Assembly: GCF_000178975.2 (NCBI RefSeq) | Contig: NC_015064.1 | Location: 3,906,001 to 3,970,000, forward strand | Direction of reading: 5' to 3' | DNA: 64,000 nucleotides | Origin: Granulicella tundricola MP5ACTX9 | GTDB taxonomy: Bacteria > Acidobacteriota > Terriglobia > Terriglobales > Acidobacteriaceae | Shown here: positions 8,338-17,900 of the stretch, piece by piece | Position numbering within the stretch: the first letter of the stretch is position 1 | Layout of the letters: each line of letters opens with the position of its first letter | Translations under genes and position numbers: made by a program | Notes under the pieces: model-generated | The model's input: the letters and a program-made list of their open reading frames with translations, nothing else | Told to the model about the DNA's origin: nothing | The model's database searches: none

Positions 8338-8635
8338 GGCAAACTAGAAAGAAACAAATACCAGCCGTCGCGAAGGTGCCCGACAAAATTTGCTCTGACC
8401 GCTTTTATAATCTGGGTCCCAGCAAGCAAATCTCGTTTGTTTGAGGGATAGCTGAACTTCTGTGACGATTGGGGTTAACCGGTATTTCGCCATTCGAGGA
8501 TCAGGGAGGCTGGTTTTGGATCCTCGGCGCGGCGTTTCGTCCTGAATCTGACGGCGACTCAGGCGGCTTCCATGACTGAAATCTCTATTCGTTCGGTGAA
8601 CCCGACTTGCTTTCTGACTCCCGAAGTGCAACGGC
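8338..8635. other. Intergenic region, convergent genes
   Basis: The 298 bases between the MBL-fold gene and the end of the stressosome operon hold no convincing gene. A reading frame on the minus strand (8344-8631) has no family resemblance, an unlikely composition and no ribosome site. No clear terminator hairpin was found. Confidence 0.5.
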
Positions 8636-10195
8636 CTAGACGGTGGGTTGGTCGGTGTGGGCGGGTTTTACGGGGAGGGAGACTTCGAAGGTGGTGCCGT
8701 GGTCGTCGCCTTCCGTCCGGCTCATGACTTTGATGGTGCCGCCGTGCTTGGTGACGATGGTGTCCGAGACCCAGAGGCCGAGACCGGTCCCGGTGCCTTC
8801 CTTGGTGGTGAAGAAGGGTTCGAAGATATGGGCGACGACGTTGGGCGGGATGCCGGAGCCGTTATCCGTGACGCGAAGGATGACGAGGTCGGTTAAGCCT
8901 TCTGCATCGGTTGAGGTGTCGGTGGAGACTGTGAGGCAGCCGTTCGTGGGGAGTGCGTCGTAGGCGTTGACGAGGAGGTTCGAGACGACCTGACGGACCT
9001 CGCCTTTGACGGCTGAGAGCTGCAAAGGGCCGGGATGGTAGTGGCGCTCAACGTGGATGTGCTTAGCGTCAAAGCGCTTGAGATAGATGTTGAGGGTATC
9101 GTCTACGGATTCGTTAAGATCGAAGAGGGCTGCACCGGTGAGCTCGCGGTAGAAACCGAGGGACTGGCGCGCGATGTGGGTGAGGCGGGAGAGCTCGCTG
9201 AGGGCCTCCTGGACGTAGCCCTTGAGGGTCGGGGTGATCTCCTCCGAAGTGTCGATGAGGTACATCAGGTTGGTGATGGCTTCGAGTGGATTGTTGATCT
9301 CATGGGCGATGGCTGCGGAGAGACGACCGGCGGCGGCGAGCTTTTCACTCTGGATGAGGGCCTTCTGGGCAGTCTGCTGGGCGGAGTAGAGGGCGGCGTT
9401 CTGAAGCGCGAGCGCGGCGCGATCGGCGAGATCTTCCGCGAGGCTGAGATTGGTTGGGCTGTAGTGGCGGTGATCGGGATCGAGGGTGAAGACCAGCGCG
9501 CCGAGCCGCATGCGGCCAACCTCAAGCGGCACGGCGATGGTGTATCGATTGAGGAAACGGGATTGGCCGTTGTCGATCACTTCTATGGCGACGGCGTGGA
9601 GATCGGCGGGCAGGCCGGGCGTGTCAGGCGGTGCAGTGCGGACATTATCGGTCGCGGCGTGGGCTCCAGCGCTGCGCTGCAGCACGATGAAGCAATGGTC
9701 CGCGAAACGCGGGACGAAGACCTCTTCTACGCAGTTGAAGACCTTCGCATAGTCAAGGGATTCAGAGAGACGGCTGCCGATTTCAGCCTGAAAACGCAGG
9801 GTCTTCTCCGAATCGTGCGAACGGATGAGGGCGTTGACGAGGGAGAGGAGCTCGGCCGGGTGGACGGGCTGGGCGACGTAGGCGTCGGCGCCGCCGGAGA
9901 GACCCTGTGCACGGAGGGTGGGGTCGGCGAAGCTGGCGGAGATCTGGAGGACGGGCATTGCTGCGGTGGCGGGGGAAGACTTGATGCGGCGGCAGACCTC
10001 GTATCCGGACATGTCCGGCAGCTTGACGTCAAGGATGACGGCGAGGATGCCGGGGTGCAGCTTCTGGAGGGCTTCCGTACCGGTGCCGGCTTCGATGACG
10101 GTGAAGCCTGCCTGCTCCAGGATGCGGCGCATGACGTAGCGCTGCTCTTCCGTGTCATCAACGTACAGGAGCTGGCGTTCTTTGGCCTGGATCAT
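8636..10195 (-). CDS. Receiver-GAF-histidine kinase hybrid
   Basis: A 519-residue phosphorelay protein. It begins with a receiver domain (YVDDTEEQ, phospho-acceptor Asp56 in VILDVKLPD), followed by a GAF-like region (about 130-270) and a histidine kinase core with the phospho-His at 298 (AAIAHEINNPLEAI), N box and DNGSGIPP and GTGTGLGLWV ATP-binding boxes. It lacks any membrane segment, so it senses in the cytoplasm. It is the last gene of the stressosome operon, starting four bases inside the upstream kinase. The receiver probably takes phosphate from another kinase and tunes this one; the downstream response regulator is not in the window. Confidence 0.85.
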   Translation of the reverse strand: MIQAKERQLLYVDDTEEQRYVMRRILEQAGFTVIEAGTGTEALQKLHPGILAVILDVKLPDMSGYEVCRRIKSSPATAAMPVLQISASFADPTLRAQGLSGGADAYVAQPVHPAELLSLVNALIRSHDSEKTLRFQAEIGSRLSESLDYAKVFNCVEEVFVPRFADHCFIVLQRSAGAHAATDNVRTAPPDTPGLPADLHAVAIEVIDNGQSRFLNRYTIAVPLEVGRMRLGALVFTLDPDHRHYSPTNLSLAEDLADRAALALQNAALYSAQQTAQKALIQSEKLAAAGRLSAAIAHEINNPLEAITNLMYLIDTSEEITPTLKGYVQEALSELSRLTHIARQSLGFYRELTGAALFDLNESVDDTLNIYLKRFDAKHIHVERHYHPGPLQLSAVKGEVRQVVSNLLVNAYDALPTNGCLTVSTDTSTDAEGLTDLVILRVTDNGSGIPPNVVAHIFEPFFTTKEGTGTGLGLWVSDTIVTKHGGTIKVMSRTEGDDHGTTFEVSLPVKPAHTDQPTV

Positions 10196-12033
10196 GATTT
10201 GCCTTCGTGCATGTTGTGCAAGCCTACCTGAAGCAAGGCGCGTTGCAGTTGGATGCTCTGTTCGTCCGGCGCGTCTGGATCGTCTGTGCCGCCCTGGGTT
10301 TTGCTGCCTTTGGGAATGAGGGTGAGATCGTAGGCTTCGAGCGAACGGGTCTCCTCAGGGCTGAGGGTTTTCGAGGTATGGAGGACGATGGGCAGGTCGG
10401 CTGTGGTGGGGTCCTGGCGGAGCTGGCGAACGACCTCAAAGCCGCTGAGGCCGGGCATGACGAGATCGAGAAAGAGGATGTGGGGGCGGTGACGTCGAAT
10501 GGCGTCAAGCGCCTCCTGGCCGCTGCAGGCTTCCGTGATCTCAGCGGTGGTGTGGGCGGAGAGGCGTCGGCGGAGGAGATAACGGGCGACCTCGTCGTCG
10601 TCCGCCATGATGATGTGGCCTTGATCGAGATCGTTTACGGCAGAAGGTTCAGGTGCCGGCTCCGACACGAGGGCGGGGAGGCTGACCTCAAAGGTGGAAC
10701 CCTGGCCGGGCTCCGAGGTGAAGTGGATGCGTCCGCCGAGAAGCTCTGCGAAGCTGCGGGAGAGCGGCAGGCCGAGGCCGCTGCCTTTCTGTTTGCCGTG
10801 GGCGGCCTGCTGCACATGCTCGACCTGGCCCCACTCCTGCATGACGATCTCGTGATGCTCCGGGGCGATGCCGATGCCGGTATCGACGACGGTGAAGGTG
10901 ACCCAGTCCGGGGAGCCTTCGCGGGGACGGGCGCTGACGGTGACGGTGCCGTGCTCGGTGAACTTGAGGGCGTTGGAGATGAAGTTGCGCAGGATCTGCG
11001 CGAGCTTGCCCTCGTCGGTGTGGAGGCGGAGGGGCTCGCTGGGGATGTCGAAGAGGAGCTTGACGCTGGGGTTGGTGGCGAGGGGGCGGAACATGCCGCG
11101 GAGGCCGGCGTAGAGATCGGCCACGGTGAAGTACGTGAGGTTGGAGATGGCTTTGCCGGCTTCGACGCGGGCGAGATCGAGCAGATCGTTGACGAGCTCA
11201 GTCATGTTCTGGGCGGAACGCAGGATGAAGTTGACCTGCTTTTCCTGCTCCGTGCTGAGGGAGCCGTCCGAGTGCGAGAGCATGAGGCGGGAGAGCGAGA
11301 CGATGGAGTTGAGGGGGGTGCGGAGCTCATGGGTGACGCCGGAGAGGAAGCGGGTTTTGAGCTCGGAGGCGTGCTGGACGGCGCGTGCGCGGTCCTCGAG
11401 TTCGGCGTAGAGGACGAGGACGCCACGGTTGGTTTCGGAGAGTTCTTCGTTGAGGATGTGAAGCTCGGACTCGCGGGCGCGGATCTCGTCGAGGAGGCGG
11501 ATCAGCTCCTGGTTCTGGTCGATGAGAGCGGCTGACTGTAAGGCGCTGGGCTGGCCTACGGTATGGATGGCGAGCTGGGTGGAGAGCTCGGCGATGTCAG
11601 GCGCGCTGACGTTGCGGGGGAGGCGCTTGAGGAGCGAGACGGTGGTGCCTTTGGGGCTGGTTTCGACTTGGAGATCGTCAAGCAGGCGGCGGGAGCCGAT
11701 GAGGCCGAGGCCCATGCCTGTCTGGGAGCGGTAGGCGCCGTTCCAGATCTGGTCGAGCTGGGGGATGCCCTTGCCGTTGTCCGCGACGACGATGCGGAAG
11801 GTTGGGCCGTCCGAGGTATTGATGTCGAGGAAGTACTCGACGCGGCCTCCGCCGGCGTACTCGAATGCGTTGCGTACGATCTCCGAGACGGCGGTGGCGA
11901 TGCGGGTCTGGTCCTGGCGATCGAAGCGCAGGAGGGCGGCGATCTGCTTGGCGCGCTGGCGAGCGAGCAGGAAATCCATATCTCGGGCGACGCTGACTGA
12001 GAGGAGAGGGCGGGGGTTTGCAGTGCTAGCCAT
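10192..12033 (-). CDS. Hybrid histidine kinase with N-terminal RsbT-type ATPase domain
   Basis: A 613-residue protein with an unusual order: an RsbT/RsbW-like GHKL ATPase (residues 10-137, SEIVRNAFEYAG with Asn55, DNGKGIP, GMGLGLIGSRRL), a coiled-coil linker (about 170-225), HisKA with phospho-His235 (GVTHELRTPLNS), HATPase_c (about 330-455, VDTGIGIAP, GSGLGLPLS), and a receiver with Asp523 (ILFLDLVMPG). The N-terminal domain is close in pattern to free RsbT encoded two genes upstream, suggesting it docks on the RsbR-RsbS stressosome and carries its signal into the kinase. Overlaps its neighbours by 8 and 4 bases. Confidence 0.85.
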   Translation of the reverse strand: MASTANPRPLLSVSVARDMDFLLARQRAKQIAALLRFDRQDQTRIATAVSEIVRNAFEYAGGGRVEYFLDINTSDGPTFRIVVADNGKGIPQLDQIWNGAYRSQTGMGLGLIGSRRLLDDLQVETSPKGTTVSLLKRLPRNVSAPDIAELSTQLAIHTVGQPSALQSAALIDQNQELIRLLDEIRARESELHILNEELSETNRGVLVLYAELEDRARAVQHASELKTRFLSGVTHELRTPLNSIVSLSRLMLSHSDGSLSTEQEKQVNFILRSAQNMTELVNDLLDLARVEAGKAISNLTYFTVADLYAGLRGMFRPLATNPSVKLLFDIPSEPLRLHTDEGKLAQILRNFISNALKFTEHGTVTVSARPREGSPDWVTFTVVDTGIGIAPEHHEIVMQEWGQVEHVQQAAHGKQKGSGLGLPLSRSFAELLGGRIHFTSEPGQGSTFEVSLPALVSEPAPEPSAVNDLDQGHIIMADDDEVARYLLRRRLSAHTTAEITEACSGQEALDAIRRHRPHILFLDLVMPGLSGFEVVRQLRQDPTTADLPIVLHTSKTLSPEETRSLEAYDLTLIPKGSKTQGGTDDPDAPDEQSIQLQRALLQVGLHNMHEGKS

Positions 12034-13075
12034 TGAGGACCGCCTGTGCTGACGACGCTCCGAGACGGGAGACCAAGACGGTGGCGTCGTCGCGTCCGCG
12101 GACGGCGTCTCGGTAGATCAGGCCGGCGATGGTCGCGGGAGACTTCTCTTCCAGGCGAGGGTACTGGCCGAAGCGCCACTTGGTGGCGATGCCGTCCGAG
12201 TGCATGATGAGCAGGGTTCCGGGGGTATAGGGGTAGCGGAACTCCTGGATCTTGCGCATGACGTGGCCTACGGTGCCGTTATTGGAGACGAGGGAGCGGT
12301 CGGTACCGTCGGGTGCGTGGAGGCTGCAACTGATATTGCCGACGCCGCAGCAGGTGGCGATATTTTCGCAGACGGAGACGAGCAGGATGGCAGCTCCACG
12401 GGTGGCGTGCATGGGGCCATGCATGCGGTTGATGAGGACGTCGAGGGCGAGGCCGGGCTCAGCGGCGAAGGCCGAGTGGGCGATGCTGACAGCCATGGCG
12501 GCGGCTTCCGAGGCGTGGAGGCCGTGGCCGAGGCCATCGACGACCATGTAGACCTGGCGATGCTCCTGGAAGGTGTGGGAGAGCGCGGGGAAGACGGCCC
12601 AGGAGTCTCCGCAAAGGGTCTCGCCTTCCAGGCTGGTGGAGAGGACTGCGGTTTGCCCGGGGAGGGATGGGTGCTGGGGTCCGACGATGGCGGAGAGGAT
12701 GGTTCCTTTGCCGAGCTGGGTGTAGATATCGACGCCTGCGGCGAGGCGTCCTACGGCTCCGAGGCCGAAGCCGGGGGTTGTAGAGGTGGTGAAGCCGTCC
12801 GCCATGGCTCGTTCCACGTTGGCGATGCCGGGGCCGGAGTCGATGGCGATGATTTGGAGGGCGTCCGCCGTGGGCGTGGAGGAGAGATAGAGACGACCGT
12901 GGCCGGCGTGCTGCAGGATGTTGCCTGCGAGTTCTACTGCGACGAGTTCTGCACGGGCGATGATCTCCGCGCTGAGGCCTATGCGCTGACAGAGGGCTGC
13001 GGTGGTCCTGCGAGCCTCCGCGATGGCGGTCTCCTCGTCGACGGCTACGACCACGGATTGGGCTATCGGCTCCAT
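12026..13075 (-). CDS. RsbT-like ATPase fused to SpoIIE/RsbX-type PP2C phosphatase
   Basis: A 349-residue two-domain protein. Residues 5-135 are a GHKL ATPase of the anti-sigma/RsbT type (ELVAVELAGNILQHAG, DSGPGIANVE, GFGLGAVGRLA). Residues from about 150 form a small PP2C/SpoIIE phosphatase with VVDGLGHGLHASEAA supplying a metal-binding Asp and a C-terminal IMHSDGI. It plays the part of RsbX, which strips phosphate from RsbR and RsbS and resets the stressosome. Fusion of kinase-like and phosphatase domains is known in this family. It overlaps rsbT by 13 bases. Confidence 0.85.
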   Translation of the reverse strand: MEPIAQSVVVAVDEETAIAEARRTTAALCQRIGLSAEIIARAELVAVELAGNILQHAGHGRLYLSSTPTADALQIIAIDSGPGIANVERAMADGFTTSTTPGFGLGAVGRLAAGVDIYTQLGKGTILSAIVGPQHPSLPGQTAVLSTSLEGETLCGDSWAVFPALSHTFQEHRQVYMVVDGLGHGLHASEAAAMAVSIAHSAFAAEPGLALDVLINRMHGPMHATRGAAILLVSVCENIATCCGVGNISCSLHAPDGTDRSLVSNNGTVGHVMRKIQEFRYPYTPGTLLIMHSDGIATKWRFGQYPRLEEKSPATIAGLIYRDAVRGRDDATVLVSRLGASSAQAVLNG

Positions 13076-13485
13076 TTGGTGATCGTGACCGTGGTCCCCT
13101 CTCCGAGCTTGGATGCAAGATCGAAGTCATCCATCAATCGGCGAGTTCCAGTGAGGCCAAGACCCATACCGTTGCCGGAGCTCCACCCGTCGGTGAGTGC
13201 GAGGTCGATGTTGGCGATGCCGGGCCCCTGGTCTTCGAAACGCAGGCGGACGCCGGTCTTCGGGTCTTGCAGGAGCTCAATGGCGACGGTGCCGCCGCCG
13301 CCGTAGTCGAGCGTGTTGCGCGCGATCTCACTGGCTGCGGTTACCAGCTTGGTCTGGTCTACGAGACCGAATTTTATGCCGAGGGCCGCCTTGCGTACCG
13401 CGGTTCGCACGAGGACGATATCTTCCGGCGTACGGATCGGGAGCAGGCTGGACGCAACCTCAGGCCGGCTGCTGTCCATCATCAT
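13063..13485 (-). CDS. rsbT: RsbT-type switch serine kinase
   Basis: A 140-residue serine/threonine kinase of the GHKL ATPase fold. Motifs: ASEIARNTLDYGGGG (N box), FEDQGPGIANI and GNGMGLGLTGTRRLMDDF. In known stressosomes RsbT phosphorylates RsbR and RsbS and is then released to act on an output partner. Three ATG codons at 13485, 13482 and 13479 follow AGAGGT; the first or second is the likely start, and a longer frame to 13563 is rejected because it lies inside rsbS and lacks family resemblance. It overlaps rsbS by 26 bases. Confidence 0.88.
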   Translation of the reverse strand: MMMDSSRPEVASSLLPIRTPEDIVLVRTAVRKAALGIKFGLVDQTKLVTAASEIARNTLDYGGGGTVAIELLQDPKTGVRLRFEDQGPGIANIDLALTDGWSSGNGMGLGLTGTRRLMDDFDLASKLGEGTTVTITKWSR

Positions 13486-13876
13486 CCAAAACCTCTTCCA
13501 GCTCCGGGGCGGGCTGTGAAAGCGCGGATTCCGCGCGAAGGATCTGCATGCCACGCTCCACATTCAACGCCGTGCGAATGCCAGGAAGCGAAAGGCCAAG
13601 CTCTACCAGGGTGATGGCTACTGCGGGCTGCATGCCGACGACGACAGTCTGCGCGTCGAGGACACGGCTCATGGCGGCGATGTTGCCGAGCATGCGGCCA
13701 ATGAAGGAGTCGACAACCTCAAGGGCGGAGATATCGATGAGGACGCCGCGGCTGGCGTAACGCACGACCTGCTCCGTCAGGTCGTCCTGGAGGGTGATGG
13801 CGAGGCGGTCGTGCATGTCCACCTGGATGGTGATCAGGAGTAGATCCCCCATGCGGAGGATGGGTATGTGTTCCAT
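13460..13876 (-). CDS. rsbS: Stressosome STAS protein RsbS
   Basis: A 138-residue STAS-domain protein. The start at 13876 is set by GGGAGG just upstream and by the RsbS-like beginning MEHIPILRMGDLLLITIQ. The kinase target Ser is conserved: EVVDSFIGRMLGN places Ser57 where Bacillus RsbS has Ser59. A C-terminal extension of about 20 residues (Pro/Glu/Asp-rich) goes past the STAS fold. It should form the mixed shell core with RsbR and hold RsbT until phosphorylated. Confidence 0.88.
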   Translation of the reverse strand: MEHIPILRMGDLLLITIQVDMHDRLAITLQDDLTEQVVRYASRGVLIDISALEVVDSFIGRMLGNIAAMSRVLDAQTVVVGMQPAVAITLVELGLSLPGIRTALNVERGMQILRAESALSQPAPELEEVLDDDGQQPA

Positions 13877-13887
13877 GCAGATCCTCC

Positions 13888-14769
13888 CTATTTGGTGGAC
13901 GTGGTGCGTTTGACGATGGTGTAGTTGGTGCGCTGGAGAGCAATCTTGAAGGCATCGGCGAGCGAGGCCTTGGTGATGACGTCGCCAAGCTCTACGCCGA
14001 GATGCACGATGGTCTGGGCGATCTGCGGACGGATGCCGGAGATGATGCACTCCGCGCCCATGAGACGGGCGGCGGTGACGGTCTTGAGGAGATGCTGGGC
14101 GGTGAGGGTGTCGACGGTGGGGACGCCGGTGATGTCAATGATGGCGATCTCACTGCCGGTGGCGACGATGCGCTCCAGGAGAGACTCCATGATGGTCTGG
14201 GCGCGGGAGCTATCGAGCGTGCCGATGATGGGCAGGGCGAGGACGCCGTCCCATAGCTTGACCACGGGTGTGGAGAGCTCCATCATCTCCTGCTGCTGGC
14301 GCAGGATGACGGACTCGCGGACCTTCTGGTGGGCCTCCGTGGTGAGGAGGCCGAGACCGTCGAGGAGGCTGGAGGCGAGGGTGAGCTCTTCGACCTGGGA
14401 GATGGGGTCGAGGTCCGTGGTGCGGATGTGAGCGAAGAGTGCGGGCTTGAACGAGAAGACGAACATCGCGGTCTCGGACGGGGAGAAGCCGAGCTGGGTG
14501 CGGCTGGCGGAGACGGTCTCCAGGAAGCGACGGAGAGGCTTGAAGGCAGGAGAGCTGAGGTCTGAGAAGCCGGTGTTCAGGGAGGTGTGTTCGCCGGCTT
14601 CGGTGACAGCTTGCTGGAAGAGCTCGAGGAATTCACGGGACTGGCTGCGGAGCTCTGCCTCGCTGATGCGGTTGCGGATGTTGGCGGTCTGAGACGGCTC
14701 GGCGAGCCATGCGTTCAGGAGTGCGGCTTCATGGGTGCGGAGAATGGCGGCGAGACTGCTTTTTGCCAA
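13888..14769 (-). CDS. rsbR: Stressosome sensor RsbR
   Basis: A 293-residue protein, first gene of the operon. Residues 1-145 form a helical sensor domain of the RsbR N-terminal type with no visible cofactor-binding motif (not an obvious globin or LOV domain). Residues 160-285 form a STAS domain with DITGVPTVDTLTAQH, where Thr221 matches the RsbT phosphorylation site of Bacillus RsbRA. It should form the sensory turrets of the stressosome. The ligand is unknown. No sigma-B-type sigma factor, RsbU, RsbV or RsbW gene follows; the operon continues into phosphorelay kinases instead. Confidence 0.88.
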   Translation of the reverse strand: MAKSSLAAILRTHEAALLNAWLAEPSQTANIRNRISEAELRSQSREFLELFQQAVTEAGEHTSLNTGFSDLSSPAFKPLRRFLETVSASRTQLGFSPSETAMFVFSFKPALFAHIRTTDLDPISQVEELTLASSLLDGLGLLTTEAHQKVRESVILRQQQEMMELSTPVVKLWDGVLALPIIGTLDSSRAQTIMESLLERIVATGSEIAIIDITGVPTVDTLTAQHLLKTVTAARLMGAECIISGIRPQIAQTIVHLGVELGDVITKASLADAFKIALQRTNYTIVKRTTSTK

Positions 14770-14851
14770 GGTGATTCCTCAATTCTGGTTGGGGTGAGGC
14801 TCCGGAGTCTGATCGCACGAGTCTCGCGGCTGTGTCTACCAACTGAATCTT

Positions 14852-14893
14852 AGCAAAGAAAACCGCCGCCGAGGGTAGCCCTGGGCGGCGGTT
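14852..14893 (-). terminator. Intrinsic terminator of the TonB receptor gene
   Basis: Stem CCGCCGCC / GGCGGCGG (14863-14870 and about 14884-14891) around a 13-base loop; read on the minus strand it is followed by TTTTCTTT. It lies 20 bases past the receptor stop codon, so it should end that transcript before the rsbR promoter region. Confidence 0.85.
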
Positions 14894-14912
14894 CTGGTTT
14901 GCTTTGTTGGGG

Positions 14913-17900
14913 TTAGAACTCGATACGGGCAGCGAGCTGCACGGCACGATTGGTGGGGGAGTTGGTATCGACGGTCAGGGTTCCATAGGAGCTTGTGCCG
15001 AAGGAGGTGAGAGGAGCATTCAGTGCGCTGTACACAAAATGCGTGTGGTTGGTCACGTTGAACATATCCGCTTCAAACGTCAGACGGGTGCCGTCATGAA
15101 GACCGCCGGTTGGGATGGGGAACGACCGGCGAATGCTCATGTCCAACTTATAGTTGGGCGGCTGGAACAGTCCGGAGTAAGGAGCCGTGCGAGCCGTCGT
15201 GTTGAACATGTACGTGGGAGAAGCTGCGGCGGAGAGAAATGCATTCGAGTCAAGATAGATGTTCTTGCTCAGGTTCGCAGCGGTGAACGGAAGCGTGCCA
15301 GCCTTGCGGCCGTTGCCGCTGTAGGCTGGGTTGAGGAACGGGGTGCAGGCGTTGGTGTTGGCAATTGCCGGGTTGGTGGGGCAGGAGTTCTGAATGATCG
15401 ACAGCGGAGCCCCAGAGAAGGCCTGGAAGATGGTGGACAACTTGTACCCGCCGAAGAGAGCGCGGGTGATGAAGTGTCCGCCGCCCAGATCTCCCTTGCC
15501 GAACGGGAGGTCATACGCGCCGGTGATGACGAACTTGTGACGCTGATCGCCAAGCGAGAGGCTCTTATCCAGCGAACGAGCTGCATGGAATTTGCCGTCG
15601 GAGGCGAACTGCGCGGAAATGTCATAACCGGAGCGGAAGGTGCCGTTGTTGTCGATCGAACGCGACCAGGTGTAGTTGGTCATGAACGTCAGGCCGTGAG
15701 CAAGACGCTGCGTGAGATAGACCTGCAGGGCTTCATACCGGCTGTTGCCGACGAAACCGAAGGAGTCTGACACGCTGCTGTACTGAGGGAAGGGCTTCAA
15801 GGCCTGTGAGACAGCCGGATTTCCAATACCGCCGAAGGTTGCGTACGGAAGCGACTTGCCGACAGAGGCCAGGTCTGCCAGACCAGCGGCAGTGGAAGTC
15901 TTATCGTTCAGCTTGGTGTTGAGTGCGAGGTACTGCGGATCCAGAGCATTGGAAGCGGTACCGCGCGCGATGAGGGAGTCAGGCTGTAGGAAGTGACCCT
16001 GGGAACCGACATAGCTGATGGTAAGCGCCATGTTGCTGGTGATCTCACGCTGCAAGCCAAAGGACCAGTTGATGAACTGAGGAGCACGGCCGCCGTAGTA
16101 AGGGTCCGCGTACGTTGGGGTCTGTGGAGACTGCGTGCTGTTGGTGGTGTAGTAGGTGCCAAGCCCTGCATTGAGCGTGGGTGGCAGCGTGTAGCTAGGA
16201 TAAGGATTGTCCAGTTTGTAGTAGGTGGTACCGGTCTGAGCGGCGGTAGGATCGACGACGGTGGTTGTCGGGGTAACGCTGAAACCCTCAAGCCCGGAAC
16301 CCTGGCGAGAGGACGCGCTGCCGCCGTTGTCGTTGCCGTGGGTATAGATGATGGCGTAGCTGCCACGGAAGACGGTCTTGGGGTCAGGCGAGAAGGCCAT
16401 GCCGATACGAGGGCCGAAGTTCTTGAGGTAGTCGTTGACCGGCTGATGGCAGTTACACGTTCCGACACCCGTACCGCCAAAGGCAATCGCGCCCTTGGTA
16501 CCGGTGAGCGGGTTGATGGCGTTAGGATCGAGGAACGAGAAGCGGTCCTTCACTTCCTTATAGGTGGGGTAGTAGTCGTAGCGTAGACCGATATCCAGGG
16601 TGAGCTTGGAGTTGACCTTCCAGTTGTCCTGGATATAAGGCGAGATGGGACGGAAACGCGCACCCGTCTCAGGAACTGACGACTGAGTGAATGAGGCGGA
16701 GTTGGCCGCGCCGAGCATGAAGCTGGCATAGCCGATTCCGCTGGTCGTGACCTGCGTCGTCGAGCTAGGAGTGTAGCCGGCCGTCAGCGAGTTGCTGAAG
16801 GTGAGCTGCAGCGGGTTCACGCCGGTTGCATTGACGAGGTAGTTGTACTGAAGCCATGCAACCTCGCCACCGATGGTGAGTGAGTGCTTGCCGAGGTTCC
16901 ACTGGACGTTATCGACGGCGACATAACCGGACGCGACGGGACGGTTGGAGGAGTAGCCTGCCCAACGGTTGATGTTGGTGTTTCCGCTGAAGGTGACGGT
17001 TGGGAAGGAGTCCGAGGCCTGGCCTGCGGGCAGTCCGGTGATGCCGTTGGCTGCGGCACCGAAGCCGTTGCCTTCATCTTGGTTGTAGCCTGGTCCGTCG
17101 TAGCGGCCGTAACCGTATTTGAACTGGTTGATGACCTTCGGGGTGAAGGTGTAGTCGTGCTCAAAGAGCAGCACCTTGGTCTTGGGTGCGAACTGCTGGG
17201 TGGAGATGTACGGTGGCGGCAGTCCGTTGGTGGTGGTGCCGGAGCTTACGACGACCGCCGAAGGAGCGGTGGTGGACTGGCGTCCGAAGGCAATGACGCC
17301 GGAGATGCTCTGTCGCTCACTGACGTGATAGTCAATGCGGTTGGCGGTGCTCCAGTTGTTTAGACCGGTGTGGTAGTTGACCACGTAGTTGTTAGCAAGG
17401 TCGCCCGTGGTGGGGATGGGCAGGTACTTCTCCAGATTGAGGGCAACCGGTGAGAGCCGTCCGGTGGGGATAACGTTGGCGGTCGGGATACCGTTCTTCA
17501 CGCCCATGAACGGAGTGCGCTGATAGCAGGAAACCTTGGTGTTCGTGGGGCAGGCGGCGAAGAACTGCGTCGAGTTTGGATCGTAGATAGGGTTCGCGGC
17601 AGACTCGGTGAAGTCACCGGTGCGCTGGAGCAGGGTGGGGATCGTCTCCTGCTGCTGGGGAACCAGGCGAGAGTAGCGGTAGCCTTCATAACCACCGAAG
17701 ACGAAGAGCTTGTCCTTGATGATGGGGAAGCCGAAGAAGGCGCCGTACTCATTCTGGTGCTCGACCGGCTTGGTGGCGGGGAGGTTGGGGCTGTACTTGG
17801 CGAGGAAGCCCCAGGTATCGAGCGCGGTGTTGCGGAAGTAGTCGTATACCACGCCATGAAGCTTGTTCGAGCCGCTCTTGACGACGTAGTTCTGAACGCC

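Noticed and set aside
8344-8631. 95-residue minus-strand frame
   Set aside because: No ribosome site or recognisable features, lies between convergent genes.
9035-11535. Two long plus-strand open frames (398 and 442 residues)
   Set aside because: Antisense shadows of the two hybrid kinases, which carry complete conserved motifs.
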